Shown in pieces: positions 22,486-29,287 of a stretch of DNA of 42,959 nucleotides. Location of the stretch: the NCBI GenBank assembly GCA_964356495.1, contig CAYHHR010000005.1, positions 1-42,959 of the forward strand, written 5' to 3'. The notes beneath the pieces were generated by a model, which saw only the letters and a list, made by a program, of their open reading frames with translations, was not told the origin of the DNA and searched no databases. This DNA is from JAKANM01 sp964356495. Lineage in GTDB: Bacteria > Patescibacteriota > Patescibacteriia > Magasanikbacterales > GWA2-37-8. Both the position numbers and the translations under genes were made by a program. The first letter of the stretch is position 1. Each line of letters opens with the position of its first letter.

Positions 22486-24210
22486 ATGACGGTTATGTAT
22501 TCTCTTAAATTAACAACAAAAACAAAACTGACGCTTTCAATATTTTTTAGTGTTGTTGCGTCGTTTCTGTTTTTGGCTCCGGCGAGTGCGACCATTACGC
22601 CGGATGTAACTTTTGCTCCAAGCACAAACTGGTATGAGTGGGTTATCCGGTATCTCAATGAAACTGGCCGAGGACAAGTATTTAAGACCGGTACCACTAC
22701 GACGGCTTTCAGATCAGTGGCAATGAAACTTTGCCGAACAGGTACTTTTACCAAGCCAAAGACATTAACGCTCTGCACATCAGCAGTAACCGGCTATTAT
22801 GCCGGTTGTCAAACGCCTCTTGTTTCCAAAACATATTCTTCCAGCACATTAAACGCAATGATTCCGTATGACGCAAATTGTCCGTCCAACAATGAGGGCG
22901 GAGCAAATGACGGGACATATTATAAATGGGTATATTTCACGCTTGATAACGCCGTGGCTGTTTCCAGTAGTGCCAGTTATTTTTTCATGCTCAATTCCGC
23001 TTCGTCCAATGACAACGAGCCAGCCAATGTTTTGCCGAACATGTATAACAATTGTAATTATTTGGGTTCAAGTCAAGATTATGTGGACGGGCAGACATAT
23101 AACTATCACGGTTCAACAAAATATGTTGAGGGGGCTTTGTGCGACATGCTTTTCAAAACATATTCGAGCGACCCCAATCCGCCGGTGTTTGCGATTACCT
23201 CGCCTCAAAATAATGATCCAGCGGTAGCTGATACTTGGATAACAGTAACCGGAACTTGTCCGATAAACGGCACGAATAGAATCGGATTTGGAAATGATTG
23301 TCTTGGTTTTAGTAACATTCAATATAATGTTTCTTGCACGAGCAATACTTTTTCCGGTCAATTCTACTATAACGGCCTCGGCGATAAACGAGTAATAGCA
23401 AGAGAAGTAAGCAGTGTATCTGACGATTGTGTGGATTATGACGACAAAATGGACTTCAAAACTTTGCGGACAATAGAAATAATAAATGGCTATCCGGATA
23501 ACTGGTATTTTAATTTTGATTATTACAACGATTATGACATCAAAATAAAATCCCCGACATTTGATACTGCTCTGACATTGCCATACGGCTCTACTTCCTC
23601 ATTGTTCACATTTCAATTTATCTATCCGGCTTCCTCAACACTGGCAAACTTAAATTTTATTATTAAGCAATATGACCCAAACGGAAATTTGCTTAATGGC
23701 AGTTATCACACTAAATTGCTTTCGCAAATGGCGAATACGCAAAGTTATGCGGTAAATTTGGACGCTTCCTCAACAACACCCCTGCATTATGTCGTCCAGC
23801 TCACGGAAAGTGGAGAAATGAAACGGCAATATCCGTTTGCTATTTATGTGTCGGATATTAGTTACACATTCAACACCACAGACAACCAATACTTTTTCCC
23901 TCGTCTGGTTGATCTCTTAAAAACAAAAATAATATTCAATTATTATTTTGCTTTTCACGACGGATTTTATAATTTGTTCAACGCCAGCTCTACTGTTGCC
24001 ACTGATACCGCTTTGGACATTACTTTTAAATCTGTTTCGGCGGATAAGCAATACAACACTGATATTAAAATATTCTCTGCCAGCGACCCCAATGTTAAGA
24101 ACTTTGCTAATGGACTACGGCCATATATTGTTGCTTTTCTTTGGCTCATTTTCGCTCTGTATTTAATTTTGCGAATTTCTTATTTATTCAGCGGAAGTAA
24201 TCAAGAATAA
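22486..24210 (+). CDS. Large minor coat/adsorption protein, pIII-like
   Basis: 574 residues. It has an N-terminal signal peptide (helix IFFSVVASFLFLAP, cleavage near ASA-T), a long exported part rich in S, T, N, Y and paired cysteines, and one C-terminal transmembrane helix (YIVAFLWLIFALYLILRISY) followed by a short tail. This is the topology of pIII, the tip protein that binds the host and ends assembly. The first 150 residues contain a jelly-roll-like pattern (TGTTTTAFRSVAMKLCRTG). Sequence similarity to known pIII is not visible, as usual for this fast-evolving protein. Sits between the coat and pVI-like genes, as in Ff. Confidence 0.75.
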   Translation: MTVMYSLKLTTKTKLTLSIFFSVVASFLFLAPASATITPDVTFAPSTNWYEWVIRYLNETGRGQVFKTGTTTTAFRSVAMKLCRTGTFTKPKTLTLCTSAVTGYYAGCQTPLVSKTYSSSTLNAMIPYDANCPSNNEGGANDGTYYKWVYFTLDNAVAVSSSASYFFMLNSASSNDNEPANVLPNMYNNCNYLGSSQDYVDGQTYNYHGSTKYVEGALCDMLFKTYSSDPNPPVFAITSPQNNDPAVADTWITVTGTCPINGTNRIGFGNDCLGFSNIQYNVSCTSNTFSGQFYYNGLGDKRVIAREVSSVSDDCVDYDDKMDFKTLRTIEIINGYPDNWYFNFDYYNDYDIKIKSPTFDTALTLPYGSTSSLFTFQFIYPASSTLANLNFIIKQYDPNGNLLNGSYHTKLLSQMANTQSYAVNLDASSTTPLHYVVQLTESGEMKRQYPFAIYVSDISYTFNTTDNQYFFPRLVDLLKTKIIFNYYFAFHDGFYNLFNASSTVATDTALDITFKSVSADKQYNTDIKIFSASDPNVKNFANGLRPYIVAFLWLIFALYLILRISYLFSGSNQE

Positions 24211-24211
24211 T

Positions 24212-24460
24212 ATGTTTGACCTCATCGAAACAATCCTCGTTAAAATATTTTCACTCCTGCCGAACGCAGATTCTAACAATTCTGTTATAGCGTCTGTCAA
24301 CAGTGCATTTGCGGTTATAACGCCGACCATAGGGAAAATAAATTTAATCTTTCCGGTTTATACGCTGTTCAAAATTCTTTTAATGGTTTTGTTTGTGGAA
24401 ATGACAATATTTCTCATTACTTTGGTTATAAAAATGGTAGCTTCATTCAAACCACTATGA
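24212..24460 (+). CDS. Small hydrophobic protein, pVI-like
   Basis: 82 residues with two hydrophobic stretches (about 25-50 and 50-78) separated by few charged residues. In Ff phages gene VI lies between III and I and encodes a membrane protein that forms the tip with pIII; position and length fit. Its stop overlaps the Zot start by 4 bases (ATGA). Confidence 0.65.
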   Translation: MFDLIETILVKIFSLLPNADSNNSVIASVNSAFAVITPTIGKINLIFPVYTLFKILLMVLFVEMTIFLITLVIKMVASFKPL

Positions 24461-25167
24461 TTACTATCATCACGGGAAAACCCGGAGCCGGAAAAACTTT
24501 GTTTATGACTTACACCGCTCTTGAAATGTTTTTGCAAGGGTATGACATTTACGCCAACTGGAAACTGGACTTTTCCGATTACATTGAGAAAAAGAAAATT
24601 GATAAACAGAAATGCGGAAAAGTATTTTTCTGGTCGGAAATTCCGGAACTTCTGCCGATTAAAGGCGGGCAGATATTCATTGACGAAGCACAAGGGTATT
24701 TTGATTCAAGAGAATGGCTGGAAATGCCACCCTCGGCTAAACAAAAATTTTCTGCCCATCGGCACGATATTAGAAAAGATGATGACGGCAACATTATACC
24801 GCTTGATGTGTGGGCTGGCGTTCAGCATATGAGCAACATTGATAAACGCATACGGGATTTGGGACAGCATTTTATTGAAGTGAGAAATGTGTTTCGCAAA
24901 TTTTTTATGACCTCATATTTCGAGCTTCACGATCTCAAAGACGACACTGTAAAACGCCAAGCGGTGAAAAGAAAATTTTTTATGTTCAATAAATTAAAAG
25001 CCGACTGCTACAACACGCACGAGGCGGTTAATTTTATTGAGTATGCTGAATTTCCATACTACCGAGAATATTCAAAAGAATATTCCAATGATAACACCGG
25101 ATTGATTCCGGTTTCTGACGACATTCCTCCGTATCACAAACAGCAAAAAAGGGACCGGATTCGTTAG
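24457..25167 (+). CDS. zot: Zot/pI-type filamentous phage assembly ATPase
   Basis: 236 residues. Walker A is GKPGAGKT (residues 7-14), Walker B is GQIFIDEAQ (about 71-79), followed by SAHRHDIRKDDDG and VWAGVQHMSNIDKRIRDL, the sensor region typical of Zot/pI proteins. This motor drives extrusion of phage through the membrane; the name Zot reflects a Vibrio toxin history and does not imply toxicity. Most pI proteins have a transmembrane helix and an outer domain after the ATPase domain. None is visible here, so the protein appears purely cytoplasmic and must reach the membrane through a partner, perhaps one of the tiny membrane proteins. Confidence 0.88.
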   Translation: MITIITGKPGAGKTLFMTYTALEMFLQGYDIYANWKLDFSDYIEKKKIDKQKCGKVFFWSEIPELLPIKGGQIFIDEAQGYFDSREWLEMPPSAKQKFSAHRHDIRKDDDGNIIPLDVWAGVQHMSNIDKRIRDLGQHFIEVRNVFRKFFMTSYFELHDLKDDTVKRQAVKRKFFMFNKLKADCYNTHEAVNFIEYAEFPYYREYSKEYSNDNTGLIPVSDDIPPYHKQQKRDRIR

Positions 25168-25181
25168 AACCCGATCCCTTT
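25148..25181. terminator. Bidirectional terminator between zot and the ArdC-like gene
   Basis: AAAGGGA (25148-25154) and TCCCTTT (25175-25181) with three more inner pairs form a stem with A runs before and T runs after on both strands, placed exactly between convergent genes and covering the zot stop codon. Confidence 0.7.
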
Positions 25182-25187
25182 ATCCGG

Positions 25188-25475
25188 TTAGGCTAATTTC
25201 TCAACCTGCCGGATGTAAAAAAGGTTAATCGTTTTCGGATACTTCCGAACGACTTTGCCCTCTTTATCTTTCTGCTCGATGACGATAAAGGACTTTATAG
25301 CCTTTTCGCCTTTCTTTACCTTGTAGCCGTTTTCGAGCCAACGGTTAAAAGTTAAACAATTACTTTTAGGATCGTAATTGTCTGCCTCGTCCTGACCCCA
25401 GCGGTCTAAAATCTGGTCTTTAACAAGCTCGGCAGTAGTAGCCGAACCCGTCCATGTGGAAATTAGTTTTTCCAT
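25188..25475 (-). CDS. Small protein resembling the N-terminal domain of ArdC antirestriction proteins
   Basis: 95 residues. The segment CLTFNRWLENGYKVKKGEKA followed by a strand pair and TINLFYIRQVEK matches the pattern of the ssDNA-binding N-terminal domain of ArdC/TraC-primase-type proteins (WxxxGYxVKKGEKA, later VF/FxxxQ). The metallopeptidase-like C-terminal half is missing. It is the only phage-core gene on the minus strand. It might protect the single-stranded genome or counter restriction on entry; this is inference. Its own promoter carries a palindrome over the start. Confidence 0.6.
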   Translation of the reverse strand: MEKLISTWTGSATTAELVKDQILDRWGQDEADNYDPKSNCLTFNRWLENGYKVKKGEKAIKSFIVIEQKDKEGKVVRKYPKTINLFYIRQVEKLA

Positions 25476-25502
25476 ACATTAAATGTATACGGCCGAATTA
25501 TA
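25474..25502 (-). promoter_or_regulatory. -10 box and palindromic operator of the ArdC-like gene
   Basis: Minus-strand TATAAT at 25502-25497. A perfect palindrome ATACATT-A-AATGTAT (25474-25488) overlaps the expected transcription start and the ATG. No good -35 box is seen. Confidence 0.5.
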
Positions 25503-25815
25503 TCGTCCGTGGCAGGCCGTTTATTGCCGTATCGGACAAGGCTTTGCGAGAGCGTCTGATAGCTTGCCATAGTCAAGGTGGAGATTTTGAAAAAATACTA
25601 CCTTTACTCTGGATAAGCTGACGCTAAAATTAAAAGCCCTGATACGGGAATAAATCGCATTAGGTTTTAAGCAAATCGAATATCCGGAACCGCAAGCAAT
25701 TCTTTTTTCGTCCGTCTGCCCGACGGCGAAAAAAAATGCTTGCGAACGGTAAGCGAAGCAAAATAAGGCTTCATATCTAATCTTGATTATATCCACACAT
25801 CTAAAGAAAATTGTT
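25503..25815. other. Phage non-coding region: candidate origin and packaging signal
   Basis: About 310 bases with no gene, upstream of the initiator. It contains an imperfect stem (GTCCG 25505-25509 with CGGAC 25533-25537, inner GGCA/TGCC) and a long near-perfect hairpin at 25691-25744 (listed separately). By analogy with Ff phages, the nick site, minus-strand start and packaging hairpin are expected here; the nick site itself cannot be pointed out. Confidence 0.55.
25691..25744. other. 54-base long hairpin, candidate packaging signal or origin
   Basis: From the outside: CGCAAGCA/TGCTTGCG (8 bp), a small internal loop, TTTTTTCG/CGAAAAAA (8 bp), a one-base bulge, CCGTC/GACGG (5 bp), loop TGCCC. 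Twenty-one pairs in all. It is far larger than a typical terminator and lies 72 bases before the initiator gene. Confidence 0.7.
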
Positions 25816-26595
25816 ATGGCTTTCCCCTACAACATAAAGGTTGTGGTGTCGGGTAAGCAAGTTGAGGTTTATAAGTATCAAAAGAATGTCTGGCGGGATT
25901 TTGAAAGAACGCAACCAAGCGTGCAAGCAAAACCGGCAAAAGAGCCAAAACAATTGGATATGGCTGAAAAATTAAAACTGCAAAAACAAAAACAGGAATT
26001 TTCAGTCAACCGGACACGAACAGAAATTCGCCGGTTGATAAATTCCAACCCCCAGCTAAATAAATTTATGACTTTGACTTTTGCCGACAACATCACCGAT
26101 CTAAAACAAGCTAATTATGAATTTAATAAGTTTGTTTTGAGGTTATCTTACAAATACCCTAATTTTGAATATCTGGCCGTGCCAGAATTTCAAAAGCGTG
26201 GAGCGGTGCATTATCATGTTATCTGCAATTTGCCGTTTGTTCATTACAGTGAAATTCGTGAAACTTGGGGGCAAGGCAACATTGATATTAAACAAGTCAA
26301 AAGTGTTACCAATCTTGGTGCGTATGTCTGCAAGTATTTAGGCAAGGATATGTTTGACGAGCGGACTTTTGGAAAGAAAAAGTTTTTTCGTTCGCAAACA
26401 TTATCCGAAGCCATTGAGATTTTGGGGTATTTGGCAAAAATATTTGTTGAAAGGTTTTTGTCGCTTTTAACACCAGTGTTTGAAAAAACATTTGAGAGTG
26501 AGTGGGTCGGCGAAGTGGAATACAAGGCGTATGCTTTGGATTCTTTCCCGTTCATAAACGGATTTAACAAAATGATGTTACTCCGGCCTATATGA
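25816..26595 (+). CDS. HUH-superfamily rolling-circle replication initiator
   Basis: 259 residues from ATG at 25816; an upstream in-frame extension lacks a better start. Motif 1 is FMTLTFADN, motif 2 is GAVHYHVICN with metal-binding H132 and H134, and motif 3 is GAYVCKYLGKD with catalytic Y170 (a second tyrosine Y174 four residues on, K173 between). This is the HUH endonuclease pattern of phage and plasmid initiators, which nick the plus origin and stay bound to the 5' end. The N-terminal 80 residues are basic and lysine/glutamine rich. No helicase domain is present, so a host helicase is needed. Overlaps the next small gene by ATGA. Confidence 0.88.
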   Translation: MAFPYNIKVVVSGKQVEVYKYQKNVWRDFERTQPSVQAKPAKEPKQLDMAEKLKLQKQKQEFSVNRTRTEIRRLINSNPQLNKFMTLTFADNITDLKQANYEFNKFVLRLSYKYPNFEYLAVPEFQKRGAVHYHVICNLPFVHYSEIRETWGQGNIDIKQVKSVTNLGAYVCKYLGKDMFDERTFGKKKFFRSQTLSEAIEILGYLAKIFVERFLSLLTPVFEKTFESEWVGEVEYKAYALDSFPFINGFNKMMLLRPI

Positions 26596-26765
26596 TTTCG
26601 CTCGATAAGTTTAAAGAACTTACAAAATCCGAGGGGTTGAATTTGACCGATGACGAGGCCGAGGAAGCGAGAGAAAACATATACCAGCTACTAGAAATAG
26701 CGTTTGATGTTTGGATAAAAAATAAAATAAAGCCCACTGTACCACCTCTTGATAATAAAGCGTAA
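26592..26765 (+). CDS. Small acidic helical protein between rep and recombinase
   Basis: 57 residues, MISLDKFKELTKSEGLNLTD then an acidic helix (DEAEEARENIYQLLEIAFDV) and a basic tail. The ATGA overlap with the initiator stop supports translation. Size and charge suggest a DNA-replication accessory or an excision/recombination partner, but nothing proves it. Confidence 0.6.
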   Translation: MISLDKFKELTKSEGLNLTDDEAEEARENIYQLLEIAFDVWIKNKIKPTVPPLDNKA

Positions 26766-26783
26766 CTTTGTTATCATAACCCC

Positions 26784-26915
26784 GTACACAACTTTATTTT
26801 CCGCAGGCTTTTTTATTGCCATAATTCTTTCAAATTGTGGCCAGAAAAGGGAGCAATCCTGCTTTCAATTTGCCTCGCGGTAAGTTGTGTACACAGCAGG
26901 CTCTTGCTCCCTTTT
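26784..26915. repeat. Interlocking inverted repeats before the recombinase gene
   Basis: Pair 1: GTACACAACTT (26784-26794) and AAGTTGTGTAC (26882-26892), extended by CCGC/GCGG. Pair 2: AAAAGGGAGCAA + CCTGCT (26845-26863) and AGCAGG + TTGCTCCCTTTT (26895-26915), an 18-bp stem ending in a T run. The two overlap so that they cannot both form. Pair 2 can act as terminator of the rep transcript; the whole may be an attachment or packaging site. TGTGTACACA (26886-26895) is itself a palindrome. Confidence 0.65.
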
Positions 26916-26928
26916 TTATTTTACTAAT

Positions 26929-28464
26929 ATGGAAAAAATACTAAAACGAGGCGTTATATATTACCGAGTATCAACGGCAGAACAGGCCGAGCATGGTTTT
27001 AGTTTGGAAAATCAAAAAGAGGCTTGTTTGAGCCACGCCGATAAGCGGGGCATTGAGATTGTCGCCGAGTTCCACGATGACGGACAATCGGCTAAAACAG
27101 CCAACCGCAAGGGGCTACAAGAGATGATAAAGTACTGCTCCACAAAAAGCCACCGGATTGATTGCGTGATCGTCAACAAAGTTGACCGGCTTTCTCGTGA
27201 TGTAAATGATTACACCAGTATATACGCAAATTTCACAAAAAGCGGTATTTCGCTTATTTCAACCACTGAAGCCATAAACGACACATCCTTTGGCAAATGT
27301 GTTGGCAACATCATGGCGACATTCGCACAGCTCGATAATGACATGCGTAGCGAGCGTGTAACTGCCGGTCTGAAGAAATGTATTGAATCCGGCCGGTGGC
27401 CGTTTATGGCTCCTATTGGCTATACAAATTTTATAGACACAACCGGAAAAAAGACTATTATTGTTGATAAAGCAAAAGCCTCTTTGGTTACTTATATTTT
27501 TAACGAATTTGCCAAAGGCGTATATACCGAGGAAGAAATTCGGCAACGGGTTAATGTTCAAGGGTTACGCTCAAACAAAGGTAAAGAAATTTCTTCACAG
27601 ATGATCCATAAAATACTGGTTGATAGGTTTTATATTGGAAGCATGACAATGAATGGCATTGATTATCAAGGAACACATCAACCGCTAACTACCGCAATAA
27701 CTTTTTACCAGTGTCAAAAGTTTTTGCGGAAGTATGACAAAAGCACTGTTATGGCGTTAAGCAATCCGAACGAGAGTTTTCCTTTGCGTAATTTCGTGTT
27801 GTGCGGTCGTTGTGGCCGTCCATTGACCGCCGCCTTTTCTACCAGCCATACAGGGCGGAAATTTCCTTATTACCGTTGTTATAACAAGCTATGCACCGCC
27901 CCGAAATCAATGTCAAAAGAAAAATTGGAAAATGATTTTTTTGAGTATCTAAAAGAAATCACACCAGACAAGCGTTATCTGAAAGTAATCAAGCATATGG
28001 CTCTTGAAGTGTGGGAGAAAAAATACAAAGAAATAAACAAAACCACCGAGCAAGTAGCCAAAGAATCCGAGCAGTTAAAACTGGAAAAAAGAAAGCTGTT
28101 TGATATGCTTGGTAGAGGGTTGATTGACGAGAACGATTTTAAAGAACAACTAGAGGTTATCAAATCAGCCATTGAAGAAAAAGAAATACACTTGAACGAA
28201 GCACCAAAGGAAAATTACAATTTCGAGGAAGCCCTTGATCTGTGTTTTAATTTCTTTTTGACAGTGCCGGATTATTGGAAACAAGCAACTTATAATCAGA
28301 AAATAAAATTACAGGGTTCGATTTTTTCTAAAAAGCCATCGTATCAATATCCGTCATTTGAAACCCCGAATTTTTCGCTAATCTTTCAACAAAAAAGAGG
28401 GTTTGCAAGTGCAAACCCCCCAGTTGTAGCCCGTAGGGGAATCGAACCCCTATTCTCGCCTTGA
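26929..28464 (+). CDS. Large serine recombinase (phage integrase)
   Basis: 511 residues from ATG at 26929, just after the hairpin; the 14-residue upstream extension would be inside that hairpin. Resolvase domain: YYRVSTAEQ with nucleophile S15, then VNKVDRLSRD and IMATFAQLDNDMRSERVTAGL. A recombinase domain (GRWPFMAPIGY), a zinc ribbon (CGRCGRP...CYNKLC) and a coiled coil (about 370-440) follow. It would integrate and excise the phage between short att sites. The last ~27 residues (after SLIFQQK) are encoded by the antisense of the tRNA-Glu terminator and tRNA body, so the reading frame ends in host-like sequence. Confidence 0.92.
   Translation: MEKILKRGVIYYRVSTAEQAEHGFSLENQKEACLSHADKRGIEIVAEFHDDGQSAKTANRKGLQEMIKYCSTKSHRIDCVIVNKVDRLSRDVNDYTSIYANFTKSGISLISTTEAINDTSFGKCVGNIMATFAQLDNDMRSERVTAGLKKCIESGRWPFMAPIGYTNFIDTTGKKTIIVDKAKASLVTYIFNEFAKGVYTEEEIRQRVNVQGLRSNKGKEISSQMIHKILVDRFYIGSMTMNGIDYQGTHQPLTTAITFYQCQKFLRKYDKSTVMALSNPNESFPLRNFVLCGRCGRPLTAAFSTSHTGRKFPYYRCYNKLCTAPKSMSKEKLENDFFEYLKEITPDKRYLKVIKHMALEVWEKKYKEINKTTEQVAKESEQLKLEKRKLFDMLGRGLIDENDFKEQLEVIKSAIEEKEIHLNEAPKENYNFEEALDLCFNFFLTVPDYWKQATYNQKIKLQGSIFSKKPSYQYPSFETPNFSLIFQQKRGFASANPPVVARRGIEPLFSP
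28391..28418 (-). terminator. Terminator of tRNA-Glu, inside the recombinase 3' end
   Basis: Minus-strand stem GGGTTTGCA/TGCAAACCC (28418-28410, 28407-28399), two-base loop, then TCTTTTTT (28398-28391). It lies 9 bases after the tRNA and is read through as codons by the recombinase on the other strand. Confidence 0.85.
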
Positions 28465-28498
28465 GAAGGCGATGTCCTAACCGTTAGACGAACAGGCC
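28427..28498 (-). tRNA. tRNA-Glu (anticodon CTC)
   Basis: 72 bases on the minus strand. Acceptor GGCCTGT pairs with ACGGGCT (G-T at the first pair), D arm CTAACGGTTAG, anticodon arm TCGCC-TTCTCAA-GGCGA with CTC at 28465-28463, T arm AGGGG-TTCGATT-CCCCT, discriminator A. CCA is not encoded. The recombinase gene overlaps its 3' half in antisense. The wobble at the first acceptor pair may be a scar of integration. Confidence 0.93.
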
Positions 28499-28500
28499 AT

Positions 28501-28627
28501 TGTGAAAATTAGCACCTATCAATTAACGATTATCAAATTTGGTAATTGCCCAATTGATAACTAATTGATACCTGATACATGATAATTGATAATTTCAACA
28601 GTATACTATTTTTGCGTGAAAAGTCAA
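28501..28627 (-). promoter_or_regulatory. tRNA-Glu promoter and AT-repeat leader
   Basis: Minus-strand TTGACT (28627-28622), 16 bases, TATACT (28605-28600). The roughly 95 bases between it and the tRNA hold several ATTGATA/TATCAATTA repeats (28515-28590) and no gene. Confidence 0.5.
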
Positions 28628-28646
28628 CCAATACCCCCACCCTCGC

Positions 28647-28667
28647 CCTCCCCCTAAAATGGGGAGG
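28647..28667. repeat. C-run/G-run palindrome
   Basis: CCTCCCC (28647-28653) and GGGGAGG (28661-28667), the same family as the elements at 5.9 and 7.4 kb. It lies just past the methyltransferase stop. Confidence 0.55.
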
Positions 28668-28675
28668 AAATTGCG

Positions 28676-29182
28676 CTAGACTCTATAAACAAAAATTCCT
28701 TCCTCCTTCAAAATTGGCTCGTGTCCGGGAATCGGAAAGGTATAGGATATTATCATCGTCCCAGGTTTACATTCGGAAAATAATTTCGGCTCCAGTTTTT
28801 TCATCGGTCCGTTCATTAGAAAAGCAAATACCACATCCGCATTACTCAAATCAGCTTCGTAGATAGATTTCAACTCGACTCGGACATCCTTCGACATGCC
28901 GCGCAGCCTTGTCACGAGGCGAGCCCACCAAACCAAAACCGGATTCAATTCATAACCCACCACACTCGCTCCGCTGGCGGCGGCAAGGAACAACAGCCGT
29001 CCGGCGCCGCAACCCAAATCGACTACTTTCATCCCCGGTCGCAGACTGGCCAACTCAATCATTTTTTTGGCTTGTTTTGAATGAGTCGGCAGGCATGGCA
29101 CGCCGATCAAAACCGAAATCAGCATCACCAAAAACAACAGCCCCAATATTGAAGCGACGACCAATAACAATAGAATTTGCAT
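28676..29182 (-). CDS. Small membrane-anchored class I methyltransferase (ATPSc-KMT/FAM173-like)
   Basis: 168 residues. An N-terminal transmembrane helix (3-28) is followed by a short class I SAM-dependent methyltransferase: motif I KVVDLGCGAGRLLFLAA, acidic ribose-binding E in VVGYELNPVLVWWARL, and a post-I strand with FAFLMNGPM in place of the usual catalytic motif. The N-terminal helix plus this short domain resembles the lysine methyltransferases of the FAM173 group. The substrate in bacteria is unknown; a membrane protein is likely. It follows murF at a distance of about 100 bases on the same strand. Confidence 0.75.
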   Translation of the reverse strand: MQILLLLVVASILGLLFLVMLISVLIGVPCLPTHSKQAKKMIELASLRPGMKVVDLGCGAGRLLFLAAASGASVVGYELNPVLVWWARLVTRLRGMSKDVRVELKSIYEADLSNADVVFAFLMNGPMKKLEPKLFSECKPGTMIISYTFPIPGHEPILKEEGIFVYRV

Positions 29183-29198
29183 ACGTTACAAATTACTG

Positions 29199-29280
29199 TC
29201 ATCCTGACGTCAAAGGAAGGATCTCTGGCTCACCAACGGTGGCCAATGTGCCAGGGATTCTTCGTTTCACTCAGAATGCC
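29199..29280. repeat. Hairpin-forming dispersed repeat between murF and the methyltransferase
   Basis: TCATCCTGACGTCAAAGGAA with GGATCTCTGG on the left mirrors CCAGGGATTC with TTCGTTTCACTCAGAATG on the right; the centre forms TGGC-CACC-AAC-GGTG-GCCA. A partial inverted copy (GGTGAGCCACGGATCCTTCC) sits at about 30654-30673 on the other side of murF. Confidence 0.65.
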
Positions 29281-29287
29281 AAATCAA

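Larger units (their letters stand above)
21292..28426 (+). mobile_element. Integrated filamentous phage (inovirus-like), core of about 7.1 kb
   Basis: The unit runs from a structured non-coding region through candidate ssDNA-binding protein, three tiny membrane proteins, major coat, pIII-like, pVI-like, Zot/pI ATPase, HUH initiator and serine recombinase, and stops at tRNA-Glu. Gene order, sizes, signal peptides and the Zot plus major coat pair are the marks of Inoviridae. The genes are tightly packed on one strand except for one ArdC-like gene. No secretin is present. The left boundary is uncertain; the lexA and R-M genes may belong to it, which would make the element about 11-13 kb. Confidence 0.85.

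Noticed and set aside
24457..25167. Zonula occludens toxin function for the Zot protein
   Set aside because: The ATPase motifs and phage context show the assembly role; the toxin part of Vibrio Zot is a C-terminal region that is not present here.
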